From assembly GCA_964392965.1 (NCBI GenBank), contig CAYMSA010000016.1, forward strand, positions 1 through 30,209: a stretch of DNA of 30,209 bases. The letters run 5' to 3'. Each line of letters begins with the position of its first letter. Position 1 is the first letter of the stretch. The notes below the pieces were generated by a model, which was given only the letters and a program-made list of their open reading frames with translations, was not told where the DNA came from and did no database searches. Below are positions 14,792-22,123 of the stretch, one piece after another. The DNA is from CAYMSA01 sp964392965 (GTDB lineage: Bacteria > Actinomycetota > Coriobacteriia > Anaerosomatales > Anaerosomataceae). The translations under genes and the position numbers were made by a program.

Positions 14792-16477
14792 CTACTCGAT
14801 GGTGATCTGCTGGCGTGCGAGCACGGTCGGGGCGTTGCGGGTCTGGTCCGCGGCCTCGAACAGTGACGTGGCCTGAGGAGTATCGACCGGGCGCAGGTTC
14901 TCCAGCCAGCGGTAGCCGATCGATTGGTACACGAGTTCGACGGTGACGGTCGTCGGTCCGGCCCCGGTGTTCACGGGAATCTCGTAGGCGACCGTGTCGC
15001 CACCGCCGATGAAGTCCTCGTCGTCTGCGGCAGCTCCGGCCACGGCGGTGTCGGGGTGTGCGGTCGCCTTGTCGAAGCCGGCAGGCAGCAGGCGGTTGTC
15101 CTTCAGGTAGCCAGTGGCGGTGATGATGCCCGTCGTCACCGCACCATCGCTGTTCGCAAGGATGGGCTCGTAGATCTGCACCTGGTCGTCGGTGGTGATC
15201 TTGGTGTAATGAGGCTCGTAGCGGGTGTCATCGGAGTCGTTGTCGTTGCCCACGATGGAGCCGTCATCGTTCCAGGCACCCGACTCGAAGAGGACGGTAC
15301 CGGCCTCATCCCGCGCGACCACATGTAGCCACACGCGCCGGGAGGGGAACGCGGTGGGCAGCTTGTGGCCGGTGAGGTTCTGCACCTGGACGTTCAGCAG
15401 GTACACATCCGGCTTCACCTCGCCGGCGACAGTGAGCGATGCGGCCTTCGTCTCAAGGTGTTCTGTGGTTCTGGTGATCGCGGTGTCTATCGCTTCTGCC
15501 TCGTCGGCTCCGAGCATGGACTTCACCATACTCAGTAGGAACGTGTTTCCTCCAGTGAACGTATGCAGTCCTACCGGTCCGAGAGCCGTTTCGGACAGGG
15601 TGGAGATCTTGACATCTCCGGTCGTCGAGGGCATGTGGCATGACTGGCAGGTCGAACTCGCCGCGTAGTCGCTCTGTTCCCACTCAAGATAGGGAACCTG
15701 CTCGGGGAAGGCGACGTCGAGTGCCGTGCCGCTCGCATCCACCGGCTGCGTGTACAGCGTATGGCAGGTCGCGCAGAACTCCGAGCCGGTCATGTGGTCA
15801 GACTGCTCGGCCGTGTAGCCTATCGAACTCTGCATGGACTTCTGCATCGACTCGGTCAGGGCGTAGCGGCCGTAGAGCGTTCTCAGGTCCGGCGGGAAGA
15901 CGCTCATGTCGATCGCGAAACCACCGCTGTTCGCGGCCGCCGTCCCGATGCCCTCGGGTCCGATCTCGTGGCAGGCGAGGCATGTCACGCCGTCGCGGTA
16001 GAGTCCGTGCAGCGGATGGTCAGCATCCGCGACGCCTTCGTCGAGGAAGGCAGTGGAGTCGCCGTTCGCCTTCGCTGAGGTGTTCGCGAGCGGGAAGTGA
16101 CAGGTGGCGCACGTCTCCTGGATAGCTGCGGACTGGTCGGGCAACTCGTGGACCTCGTGGCTCACCGTTGCAAGGTAGTACGGGTCGATGCCCGCGAACG
16201 AGTGTACTCCGCCACTCCATGCCGTCCCGAAGGAGTAGTCGAGGCCGGCTTCGTCCGTGAGGCGATCATGACACATCGAGCAGCTGTCCGCCGTCTTGAA
16301 GAGTGCGGCGGTCGCATCGGGCGTCCCGTCATCAGGCTTCGCCTCGCCGTCTGCCCCACATGCTGCAGTGAGCATCAGGAGGAGGACCGTCAGTACGGCG
16401 AGAATCGCTCTGTGTTTCCGGCGCAGTGTGGTTTCCGGAGTCGGTCGCCCGCATGTAGAGGTGCTCATCGGGTCCAT
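14792..16477 (-). CDS. Pentahaem cytochrome c lipoprotein
   Basis: A 561-aa exported protein for electron transfer outside the membrane. RRKHR followed by a hydrophobic stretch and LTAAC gives a lipoprotein signal with lipidated Cys40. Five CXXCH haem sites lie at about 66, 123, 166, 235 and 277: CSMCH, CATCH, CLACH, CATCH and CQSCH. After residue 300 there are no haem sites. The C-terminal half looks beta-rich (VQVQNLTGHKLPTAFPSRRVWLHVVA, TVTVELVYQSIGYRWLE) and could be a docking or substrate-binding domain. The start at 16477 has a GAGAGGGG site; the frame extends further upstream without support. I do not recognise a specific redox partner. A monohaem cytochrome is encoded divergently. Confidence 0.88.
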   Translation of the reverse strand: MDPMSTSTCGRPTPETTLRRKHRAILAVLTVLLLMLTAACGADGEAKPDDGTPDATAALFKTADSCSMCHDRLTDEAGLDYSFGTAWSGGVHSFAGIDPYYLATVSHEVHELPDQSAAIQETCATCHFPLANTSAKANGDSTAFLDEGVADADHPLHGLYRDGVTCLACHEIGPEGIGTAAANSGGFAIDMSVFPPDLRTLYGRYALTESMQKSMQSSIGYTAEQSDHMTGSEFCATCHTLYTQPVDASGTALDVAFPEQVPYLEWEQSDYAASSTCQSCHMPSTTGDVKISTLSETALGPVGLHTFTGGNTFLLSMVKSMLGADEAEAIDTAITRTTEHLETKAASLTVAGEVKPDVYLLNVQVQNLTGHKLPTAFPSRRVWLHVVARDEAGTVLFESGAWNDDGSIVGNDNDSDDTRYEPHYTKITTDDQVQIYEPILANSDGAVTTGIITATGYLKDNRLLPAGFDKATAHPDTAVAGAAADDEDFIGGGDTVAYEIPVNTGAGPTTVTVELVYQSIGYRWLENLRPVDTPQATSLFEAADQTRNAPTVLARQQITIE

Positions 16478-16626
16478 GGCGATACCCCTCTCCCTCGTGG
16501 GTCCTGCATTCCAGTCAGTCGCTCCGTGCATACACTGCGCAGCCATCCACAGACACACGTAACCCGGCGCGAGCTGAAGAACGGGTACACTGGATGTAGT
16601 GTGGCCATCAATCCGAGGAGGTCCCC

Positions 16627-16908
16627 ATGGCTCGCTTCCTGCGCATCATTGTACTCTCCGTCGCCGTTCTGTCGCTTCTTGCACTGGCCCTCTCCGGTTG
16701 CTCTGGCTCGGGTGGCGATGACGCCAAGGTGCTCGTAGACAAGAAGTGTTCGCCCTGTCACTCCATGGACATCGTGACAGACAGCCCGAACGTAGCCGAG
16801 GCGGAGTGGGCAGCGACGGTCGCGAGCATGGAAGCCAAGGGCATGCAGGTGACTGACGAAGAACGAGCTACGATCATCGAGTACCTGGTGGCCGAGAGCG
16901 CCAAGTAG
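16627..16908 (+). CDS. Small monohaem cytochrome c lipoprotein
   Basis: A 93-aa lipoprotein. Signal MARFLRIIV followed by LALALSGC gives lipidated Cys25. One haem site CSPCH is at 41-45. Later methionines (for example in MEAKGMQVTDEE) could be the distal ligand, and ATIIEYLVA forms the terminal helix of a small class I-like cytochrome. GAGGAGG lies 5 nt before ATG 16627. It diverges from the pentahaem gene with 149 bp between starts. It is a plausible electron shuttle to or from that protein at the outer face of the membrane; the partner is inferred from position only. Confidence 0.88.
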   Translation: MARFLRIIVLSVAVLSLLALALSGCSGSGGDDAKVLVDKKCSPCHSMDIVTDSPNVAEAEWAATVASMEAKGMQVTDEERATIIEYLVAESAK

Positions 16909-16980
16909 TCGCCTCGTGCGGCGGGTTCCCTGAGCACGTGTCCCGTCGTGCCGCTAATGGCCGATGGCGAGGCCCGCGCA

Positions 16981-16989
16981 TGTTATCAT
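16981..16989 (+). promoter_or_regulatory. Extended -10 promoter of the MoaE-like gene
   Basis: TGT followed by TATCAT (16984-16989) matches an extended -10 element. The leader to ATG 17025 would be about 28 nt and contains a GAGAGGTGAT ribosome-binding site. I see no good -35, which extended -10 promoters often lack. Confidence 0.5.
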
Positions 16990-17024
16990 GCCCCCAACAG
17001 TCCCGGCCTGAGAGGTGATCGATC

Positions 17025-17396
17025 ATGAGTGTGACCGCCCCCAGTCTTGATGCCTGGCTCGCGGAAGCGAAGCAGCAGGCCGAGGCAGCCGGCATCGGCA
17101 TGTACCTCTGCCACAATGGTGTCGTGCGTTCGTTCTCGCGTGACGGCCGACCTGTTGTCGGCATGGAGTTGAGTGTCGATCGCGTGCGCCTTGAGGAGAT
17201 TCTGTCGACTGCCCGTCTGATGGAGGGCGTCTCGATCATCCGCGTGTGGATCAACGAGGGTCATCTTGAGGTCGGCGACGACATCATGTACGTGCTCATC
17301 GGCGGCGATATCCGCCCGAACGTCATCGAGGCGCTCACCGCCGTCGTCGGCATGATCAAGTCCGAGGTCGTCACCGAAGTCGAGTATCGCCCGTAG
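17025..17396 (+). CDS. MoaE-family (molybdopterin synthase large subunit) homologue, divergent
   Basis: A 123-aa protein whose fold and order match MoaE: a strand with HNGVVRSFSRDGRPV, a helix RVRLEEILSTARLMEG, then RVWINEGHLEVGDDIMYVLIGG, a helix IRPNVIEALTAVVGMIKSE and the end VVTEVEYRP. In E. coli MoaE the third block reads VIHRIGELWPGDEIVFV. The HR pair is replaced by IN here. The lysine of the APFWKRE motif at the C-terminus is missing, while an earlier lysine (MIKSE) and the VVR arginine remain. It may still act in molybdenum cofactor synthesis or may be repurposed. No other moa gene is in the window. A terminator follows. Confidence 0.7.
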   Translation: MSVTAPSLDAWLAEAKQQAEAAGIGMYLCHNGVVRSFSRDGRPVVGMELSVDRVRLEEILSTARLMEGVSIIRVWINEGHLEVGDDIMYVLIGGDIRPNVIEALTAVVGMIKSEVVTEVEYRP

Positions 17397-17407
17397 TGTC
17401 TCACGGG

Positions 17408-17446
17408 AGCCGGAGAGCACCTGCAGACTGCAGGTGCTCTCCGGCT
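17408..17446 (+). terminator. Terminator after the MoaE-like gene
   Basis: A 17-bp perfect stem (17408-17424 with 17430-17446) with a 5-nt loop is followed by TCTC. It separates this gene from lpdA. Confidence 0.8.
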
Positions 17447-17507
17447 TCTCGCGTACCTTCCGGTCCCATCGTGATCATCGCCCGGCTTCTTGAGGAAGGG
17501 TCCCGCC

Positions 17508-18914
17508 ATGCACATCGTCGTACTCGGAGGAGGTCCGGGCGGCTACGCTGCGGCCTTCGAAGTTGCGCGCCTCGGCGCGCAAGTCACCCTCATCGAGGCC
17601 GCGCGCCTCGGCGGCACGTGTCTCAACTGGGGCTGCATCCCCACGAAGACCATCCTGCGCTCGGCACACATCATCGTGGACACGAAGGAGGCGGCCTCGT
17701 TCGGTCTCACCGCCGCTCCTGCGACCGTGGATATCCCGGCGCTCAGGGCACGCAAGGATCGGGTCGTCGATGAGCTGGTCAAGCAGATCGAGTCTTCGGC
17801 GAAGCGACTCAAGGTGCGCGTGGTGGCTGGTACCGGGAGGTTGACCGGGCCCCGGACCGTCGAGGTGACACTCGCCGATGGTACGACCGAGGTTATCGAG
17901 GGTGACGCGCTCATTCTCGCCACCGGGTCGGCCGTCTTCAAGCTGCCGACGATCGATCACTCCCTTGAGGGCATCTGGACGAGCGACGACGCCATCTCTC
18001 TGACAGACGTTCCGGATGAGATGGTCATGATCGGCGGCGGCGTCATCGGCCTCGAGTGCGCGTGTGCGTATGCGGCCTTCGGCAGCCGGGTCGTCGTCGT
18101 CGAGCTCATGGACCAGATCCTTCCGGGTAACGACCGACGCGTCGTTCGCGAGACGCAGGCGGCCCTCGAGGGGCTCGGCATCTCCTTCCGGCTCGCCGAC
18201 GCGGTGGAGCGTGTCGAGCGGGTGGACGGCCGCATGCGCACGACGCTCAGAAGTGGCGAGGTCCTCACGAGCGACGTGGTCATGACCGCTGTCGGGCGCA
18301 TCCCCAACTCGGCAGGCCTCGGCTACCCGGAGGCCGGCATCGAGATGGATCGGGCCGCGGTGAAGGTCGACGAGCACTTCCGCACGAACGTACCCGGTGT
18401 CTACGCCGTGGGCGACCTGATCGGCGGGATGATGCTCGCGCACGTCGCCGAAGAGGAGGGCGTGGCGGCTGCCCGCAATGCGGTCGCGACGCTGCGCGCG
18501 CGCGCGGCCGACGGGCTTGAAGAGCCGCATCTCGAGAGTGTCGACTACTCGTGCATACCGGCGTGCGTGTACACGTTCCCCCAGGTCGCGACCGTGGGAG
18601 AGACGCGAGACGCCGCCAAGGCGCGCGGGGTGGACGCGGTGCAGGCGGTCGCCAAGTTCGCCGCAAACGGGAGGGCCCTCGGCGAGGGAGAGGAGCGCGG
18701 CTTCGTGCAGCTCATCGCCGAAGTCGGCACGGGGCGGGTTCTCGGTTGCCAGATCGTCGGCCCGCACGCTGTCGAGATCATCCACGAGGTGGTGATCGCC
18801 ATGCGCCATGGCGTCAGTGTCCGGGCGCTCGCCGAGACGGTCCACGCGCATCCCACGGTGTCCGAGGTCGTGCGTATGGCCGCTGCCGAGGCGGCGACCA
18901 AGTGCGGCTGCTGA
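17508..18914 (+). CDS. lpdA: Dihydrolipoyl dehydrogenase
   Basis: The E3 flavoenzyme that reoxidises dihydrolipoyl groups of 2-oxoacid dehydrogenases or the glycine cleavage H protein with NAD+. 468 aa. FAD motif VVLGGGPGGYAAA is at 4-16. The redox disulfide Cys38/Cys43 is in GGTCLNWGCIPTK. The NAD motif is MIGGGVIGLE, and GVYAVGDLIGGMMLAH is the second FAD contact. The active-site dyad is His448/Glu453 in HAHPTVSE. The extra C-terminal CGC tail is unusual. ATG 17508 has a GAGGAAGGG site. lipA follows after 55 bp, so lipoate attachment and use are probably co-expressed. No E2 or GcvH gene is in the window. Confidence 0.95.
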   Translation: MHIVVLGGGPGGYAAAFEVARLGAQVTLIEAARLGGTCLNWGCIPTKTILRSAHIIVDTKEAASFGLTAAPATVDIPALRARKDRVVDELVKQIESSAKRLKVRVVAGTGRLTGPRTVEVTLADGTTEVIEGDALILATGSAVFKLPTIDHSLEGIWTSDDAISLTDVPDEMVMIGGGVIGLECACAYAAFGSRVVVVELMDQILPGNDRRVVRETQAALEGLGISFRLADAVERVERVDGRMRTTLRSGEVLTSDVVMTAVGRIPNSAGLGYPEAGIEMDRAAVKVDEHFRTNVPGVYAVGDLIGGMMLAHVAEEEGVAAARNAVATLRARAADGLEEPHLESVDYSCIPACVYTFPQVATVGETRDAAKARGVDAVQAVAKFAANGRALGEGEERGFVQLIAEVGTGRVLGCQIVGPHAVEIIHEVVIAMRHGVSVRALAETVHAHPTVSEVVRMAAAEAATKCGC

Positions 18915-18969
18915 CGCCGGCAGGCCCCCATGAGCTTCTGTCGGCTCCACGTGTGAGGTGAGCGGTGCG

Positions 18970-19848
18970 ATGACGTACGAGCATGGCCCCCGGACGCCTC
19001 GCCTGCCATCGTGGCTGCGGCGCCCGATCGCGCGGCCGGGCGAGTACGCAGCCGTCGAGGGGCTACTCGGTGAGCTTCAGCTGGTGACCGTCTGCCGGGA
19101 GGCGAAATGCCCCAACCGGGGTGAGTGCTACGCGAGCGGGACCGCCACGTTCCTCATCGCCGGGGACGTCTGCACGCGCGACTGCCGGTTCTGTGCTGTC
19201 GAGACCCGGGTACCCGCTCCGCTCGATCCGCAGGAGCCGCTGCGTGTCGCCGAGGCCGTCGCCCGGCTCGGTCTCAAGCACGCCGTCGTGACGATGGTGA
19301 CCCGTGACGATCTCGCTGACGGTGCCGCCGCCCACGTCGCCGCTACGATTGCGGCGATTCGCGCTGCGGTGCCGGGTACGGCGATCGAGGTGCTCGTGAG
19401 CGATTTCGGCGGCGATACCGACGCGGTGGACGTCGTGGCCGATGCCGCGCCCGACGTCTTCAATCACAACGTCGAGACCGTCCCGCGCCTCTATCCGGTC
19501 GTGCGGCCGAGCGCCGACTACCGTCGGAGTCTCGGCGTGCTGCATCACGTGAAGCAGCGCATCCCGGCTATGGTCACCAAGTCGGGACTCATGCTCGGCC
19601 TCGGCGAGGAATCCGATGAGGTGCTCGCGGTCATGGCCGACCTGCGCGATGCAGGATGCGACCTTCTGACGCTCGGCCAGTACCTGCGACCGAGCGCCGC
19701 GCATCTGCCGGTCGCCGCGTTCATCGAGCCCGAGGAGTTCACGCGCTACGCACGGGAGGCCCGCCGGATGGGCTTCAGCGGTGTTGCGGCTGCTCCGTTC
19801 GTGCGCTCGAGCTATCACGCACAGGAGCTGCTCGACGGCACGGAGTGA
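18970..19848 (+). CDS. lipA: Lipoyl synthase
   Basis: A radical SAM enzyme that inserts two sulfurs into octanoyl groups on carrier proteins. 292 aa. The auxiliary cluster cysteines are Cys42, Cys47 and Cys53 (CREAKCPNRGEC), with the serine ligand in the C-terminal RSSY motif. The radical SAM cluster cysteines are Cys68, Cys72 and Cys75 (CTRDCRFC). MVTRDDLADGAA, VFNHNVETVPRLYP and KSGLMLGLGE complete the signature. An upstream in-frame GTG at 18958 exists. ATG 18970 is preferred for its GAGGTGAG site 7 nt away. It follows lpdA closely. No lipB or lplA is nearby. Confidence 0.96.
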   Translation: MTYEHGPRTPRLPSWLRRPIARPGEYAAVEGLLGELQLVTVCREAKCPNRGECYASGTATFLIAGDVCTRDCRFCAVETRVPAPLDPQEPLRVAEAVARLGLKHAVVTMVTRDDLADGAAAHVAATIAAIRAAVPGTAIEVLVSDFGGDTDAVDVVADAAPDVFNHNVETVPRLYPVVRPSADYRRSLGVLHHVKQRIPAMVTKSGLMLGLGEESDEVLAVMADLRDAGCDLLTLGQYLRPSAAHLPVAAFIEPEEFTRYAREARRMGFSGVAAAPFVRSSYHAQELLDGTE

Positions 19849-19940
19849 TGGCCGCCGAGCGGGAGCCGCGCTCATGAGTGCCGGGATGCCGCACATCGGT
19901 CCGCACAGCCCATGGCCCCCGCGGCGCGACCCGTGTCTCC

Positions 19941-20978
19941 CTACTCCGCACTCACGACGATCGGGGCGGCGGCCTGATTCCTGCCGGTCTGCTTCGCCTG
20001 GTAGAGCGATTGGTCGGCACCCACGATGAGTTGCTCCACGTCTGCGGGAGTCGAGCCACCTGTCGTGATCGCGCCGCCGATGCTCACGGTGAGCGGCAGG
20101 TACCCGCCCTGACCGTCGCGCACCTGAAGCGAGCCGATCGCCGCGGCTATGCGTTCGCAGAGCTCGCGGTACTCGGCCTCGCCGGCCTGCGGTGCGACGA
20201 CGGCGAACTCATCGCCGCCGAAGCGTACGACCAGATCCGAGGCGCGCACGGTGTCGCGTAGCGCGCGTGCGACGGCCATGAGCGCGTCATCGCCCACCGA
20301 GTGTCCGAACGCGTCGTTGATGACTTTGAAGTGGTCGATGTCCACGAGCAGGAAGGCGAGCGGGTTGCCGTAGCGGGCGGACCATGCAGCCCATTGCGGA
20401 AGCTGGGAGTACAGGGCGTGACGGTTATGGAGACCCGTCAGGGCGTCGTGTGTCGCGTACGTCGCCAGGCCGCGGTTCTCGTCCCAGGTACGCGAGAGCG
20501 CCTGCGCCAGGAGGGAGATCAGCGAGTCTTCGGCGAAGTGCTCGCCGATCGTCTCGACGAGATACTGCAGATGGGTGTCGTACGCCTGACGCATCGAGTC
20601 CGCGAGCGCCAGGCCGGTGACGCTCGCGAGGTTCCTGTGTATCGGCCCGGTCAGGTAGAGCTCGAGGTGGAGTGCCATCGTGAGCATATCCTCGGTCGAC
20701 ATCGATGAGATGCGCTCACGATCGTAGGCGGCGAGCGTCTCGTGGAGCGCCTGGATGTCAGCGATGGCTGCGCTGGAATCGATTGAGACCGCCGGGAGCG
20801 AGGACGTCTCGCACTCGACAAGGAGCTGGTGCCATCGGGTAGCCTGCTGCGCCTCATCGTTGGAGAGGCGGAGCAGCAGCCTCTTGATCTCGGGGTCGAG
20901 CGTCACGGAGGCCATGTCCGCATAGACGCGCTCGGCGAGTCGATCCAGTCCGGCCGAGGCCTCCAGAACCTCTCTCAT
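19941..20978 (-). CDS. Diguanylate cyclase with N-terminal helical sensor domain
   Basis: A 345-aa soluble protein expected to make cyclic di-GMP from GTP. The GGDEF domain covers about 175-335: DALTGLHNRHAL, LVDIDHFKVINDAFGH, the active site GGDEF at 254-258 and VSIGGAI. The inhibitory site RASD (245-248) sits five residues before GGDEF, so product inhibition is likely. The N-terminal 165 residues are all helical with no membrane segment. Acidic residues and histidines (Glu16, Glu42, His50, Glu105, His135) are spaced as in ferritin/rubrerythrin-like four-helix bundles, but the EXXH motifs are imperfect. ATG at 20978 has an AAGGGAG site. It diverges from the UPF0280 gene. Confidence 0.9.
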   Translation of the reverse strand: MREVLEASAGLDRLAERVYADMASVTLDPEIKRLLLRLSNDEAQQATRWHQLLVECETSSLPAVSIDSSAAIADIQALHETLAAYDRERISSMSTEDMLTMALHLELYLTGPIHRNLASVTGLALADSMRQAYDTHLQYLVETIGEHFAEDSLISLLAQALSRTWDENRGLATYATHDALTGLHNRHALYSQLPQWAAWSARYGNPLAFLLVDIDHFKVINDAFGHSVGDDALMAVARALRDTVRASDLVVRFGGDEFAVVAPQAGEAEYRELCERIAAAIGSLQVRDGQGGYLPLTVSIGGAITTGGSTPADVEQLIVGADQSLYQAKQTGRNQAAAPIVVSAE

Positions 20979-21040
20979 CGCGTCTCCCTTCGGATCGGCG
21001 CGCACAAGACCGGGCTCGCTCAGCATTTCCCCGGCGCTGG

Positions 21041-21046
21041 TACCAT
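21041..21046 (+). promoter_or_regulatory. -10-like element giving a leaderless UPF0280 transcript
   Basis: TACCAT lies exactly 6 nt before ATG 21053, with no Shine-Dalgarno. It is the same hexamer and spacing as at thrC. No clear -35 is visible. Confidence 0.5.
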
Positions 21047-21052
21047 GGTTAC

Positions 21053-21784
21053 ATGCGATGGCAAAGACGTACATACCGCGAAGCCGTTTCCGCTGGAGAC
21101 CTCGTGTTCTTCGAGGTGGTCGAGGGCGAGACCGACCTGCAGGTCGGTGCGCGTGTGGAGTGCGCAGATGCGGTTCGTGCTGCCGTTCTGCGCGCGAGAC
21201 GTGACCTGACCGGGTACCTGGCGGCCGATCCGCTGTTCGGCGAGAGCTTCGTTCCCGTCGAGGTGCCGGAGGACGCGCCGGAGATCGTCCGGGTGATGGC
21301 GTCCGCTGCTGCCCGGGCGGGCGTCGGCCCCATGGCGGCGGTGGCGGGAGCCGTGGCCGAGTGCGTGGCACGCGAGGTTCTGTCGCACTCGAGTGAGGTG
21401 GTCGTCGAGAACGGCGGCGACATCTTCCTTGCGGGATCGACGGCCCGCCAGGTGCTACTCGTAGCGGATGGGTCGCCGCTTTCAGGCAGGATCGCCATCG
21501 CACTCGAGGCTGGGGATCTTCCGGTCTCCGTGTGTACGTCATCGGGGAAGATAGGACATAGTGTGAGTCTCGGCGAGGCACACGCCGCGACCGTCATCGC
21601 CGGGGGCGGGGCACTCGCCGATGCCGTGGCCACCGGGCTCGGCAATCGTGTGACGTGCGTCGACGACATCGAGCGCGCTCTGCAGTACGCCCTGGGTATC
21701 GACGGGGTGCGGGGGGCGGTCGTGATAGCGGGTGACCGTATCGGCGCGGTCGGCACTGTGCGGCTTGTGTCTGCCGCATCGTGA
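21053..21784 (+). CDS. UPF0280/COG2122 (ApbE-like) protein, possible sulfur/homocysteine factor
   Basis: A 243-aa soluble protein of the UPF0280 family, distantly related to ApbE. Typical blocks are YREAVSAGDLVFFEVVEGETDLQV at the N-terminus, GPMAAVAGAVAECV, VVENGGDIFLAG, VCTSSGKIGHSVSLGEAHAATV, and DAVATGLGNRV near the C-terminus. In methanogens COG2122 proteins co-occur with the COG1900 and NIL-ferredoxin homocysteine genes and have been linked to sulfide use. Both of those genes are in this window at 8960 and 10135. No biochemical activity can be assigned. The next gene starts about 40 bp after the stop, so it may be co-transcribed with the DUF2469 gene and ligA. Confidence 0.85.
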   Translation: MRWQRRTYREAVSAGDLVFFEVVEGETDLQVGARVECADAVRAAVLRARRDLTGYLAADPLFGESFVPVEVPEDAPEIVRVMASAAARAGVGPMAAVAGAVAECVAREVLSHSSEVVVENGGDIFLAGSTARQVLLVADGSPLSGRIAIALEAGDLPVSVCTSSGKIGHSVSLGEAHAATVIAGGGALADAVATGLGNRVTCVDDIERALQYALGIDGVRGAVVIAGDRIGAVGTVRLVSAAS

Positions 21785-21823
21785 GTGGTATCTGAAAAGC
21801 AGTCCCCGACGGAAGGGCCGGGC

Positions 21824-22117
21824 ATGGACAGCATCGACGAACTGGACCTGTTCGAAGCAGAGCGACGCCTCGCTCTGTACAACGAGTACCGTGATGCGGC
21901 ACGGGTCTTCACCTACTACATCGAGACGGAGCTACGGGCGTATCTCGCCAATCATGTGAAGGTGGAGCCGGTGGGCACTCCGGGGGCCACGTACTTCAAG
22001 GTGACTCTCACCGATGTCTGGATCTACGAGGCCGAACGCCTGAACCGGTTCGTGCCGGAGACCGTCATCTACTCGGTGAGCGACGTCCACGTGCAGCGAC
22101 TCAAGGCCGAGGAGTAG
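21824..22117 (+). CDS. DUF2469 family protein (actinobacterial)
   Basis: A 97-aa cytosolic protein. The pattern FEAERRLALYNEYRDAARVFTYYIETELRAYLAN followed by YFKVTLTDVWIYEAERLNRFV and VIYSVSDVHV matches DUF2469 (the Rv2901c family), which I know mainly from Actinobacteria. Function is unknown. ATG 21824 is chosen because GGAAGGG lies about 8 nt upstream and the family begins here; GTG 21785 would add 13 residues. ligA starts 6 nt after its stop. Confidence 0.85.
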   Translation: MDSIDELDLFEAERRLALYNEYRDAARVFTYYIETELRAYLANHVKVEPVGTPGATYFKVTLTDVWIYEAERLNRFVPETVIYSVSDVHVQRLKAEE

Positions 22118-22123
22118 CTGCCG

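Noticed and set aside
17475..18950. A 491-codon open frame on the minus strand opposite lpdA
   Set aside because: It is the antisense of a clear dihydrolipoyl dehydrogenase gene. Its His/Arg/Asp-rich composition is the usual shadow of high-GC coding sequence, and it shows no motifs.
19849..19940. Gap between lipA and the convergent diguanylate cyclase gene searched for a terminator
   Set aside because: I could not find a convincing hairpin there, so none is reported.
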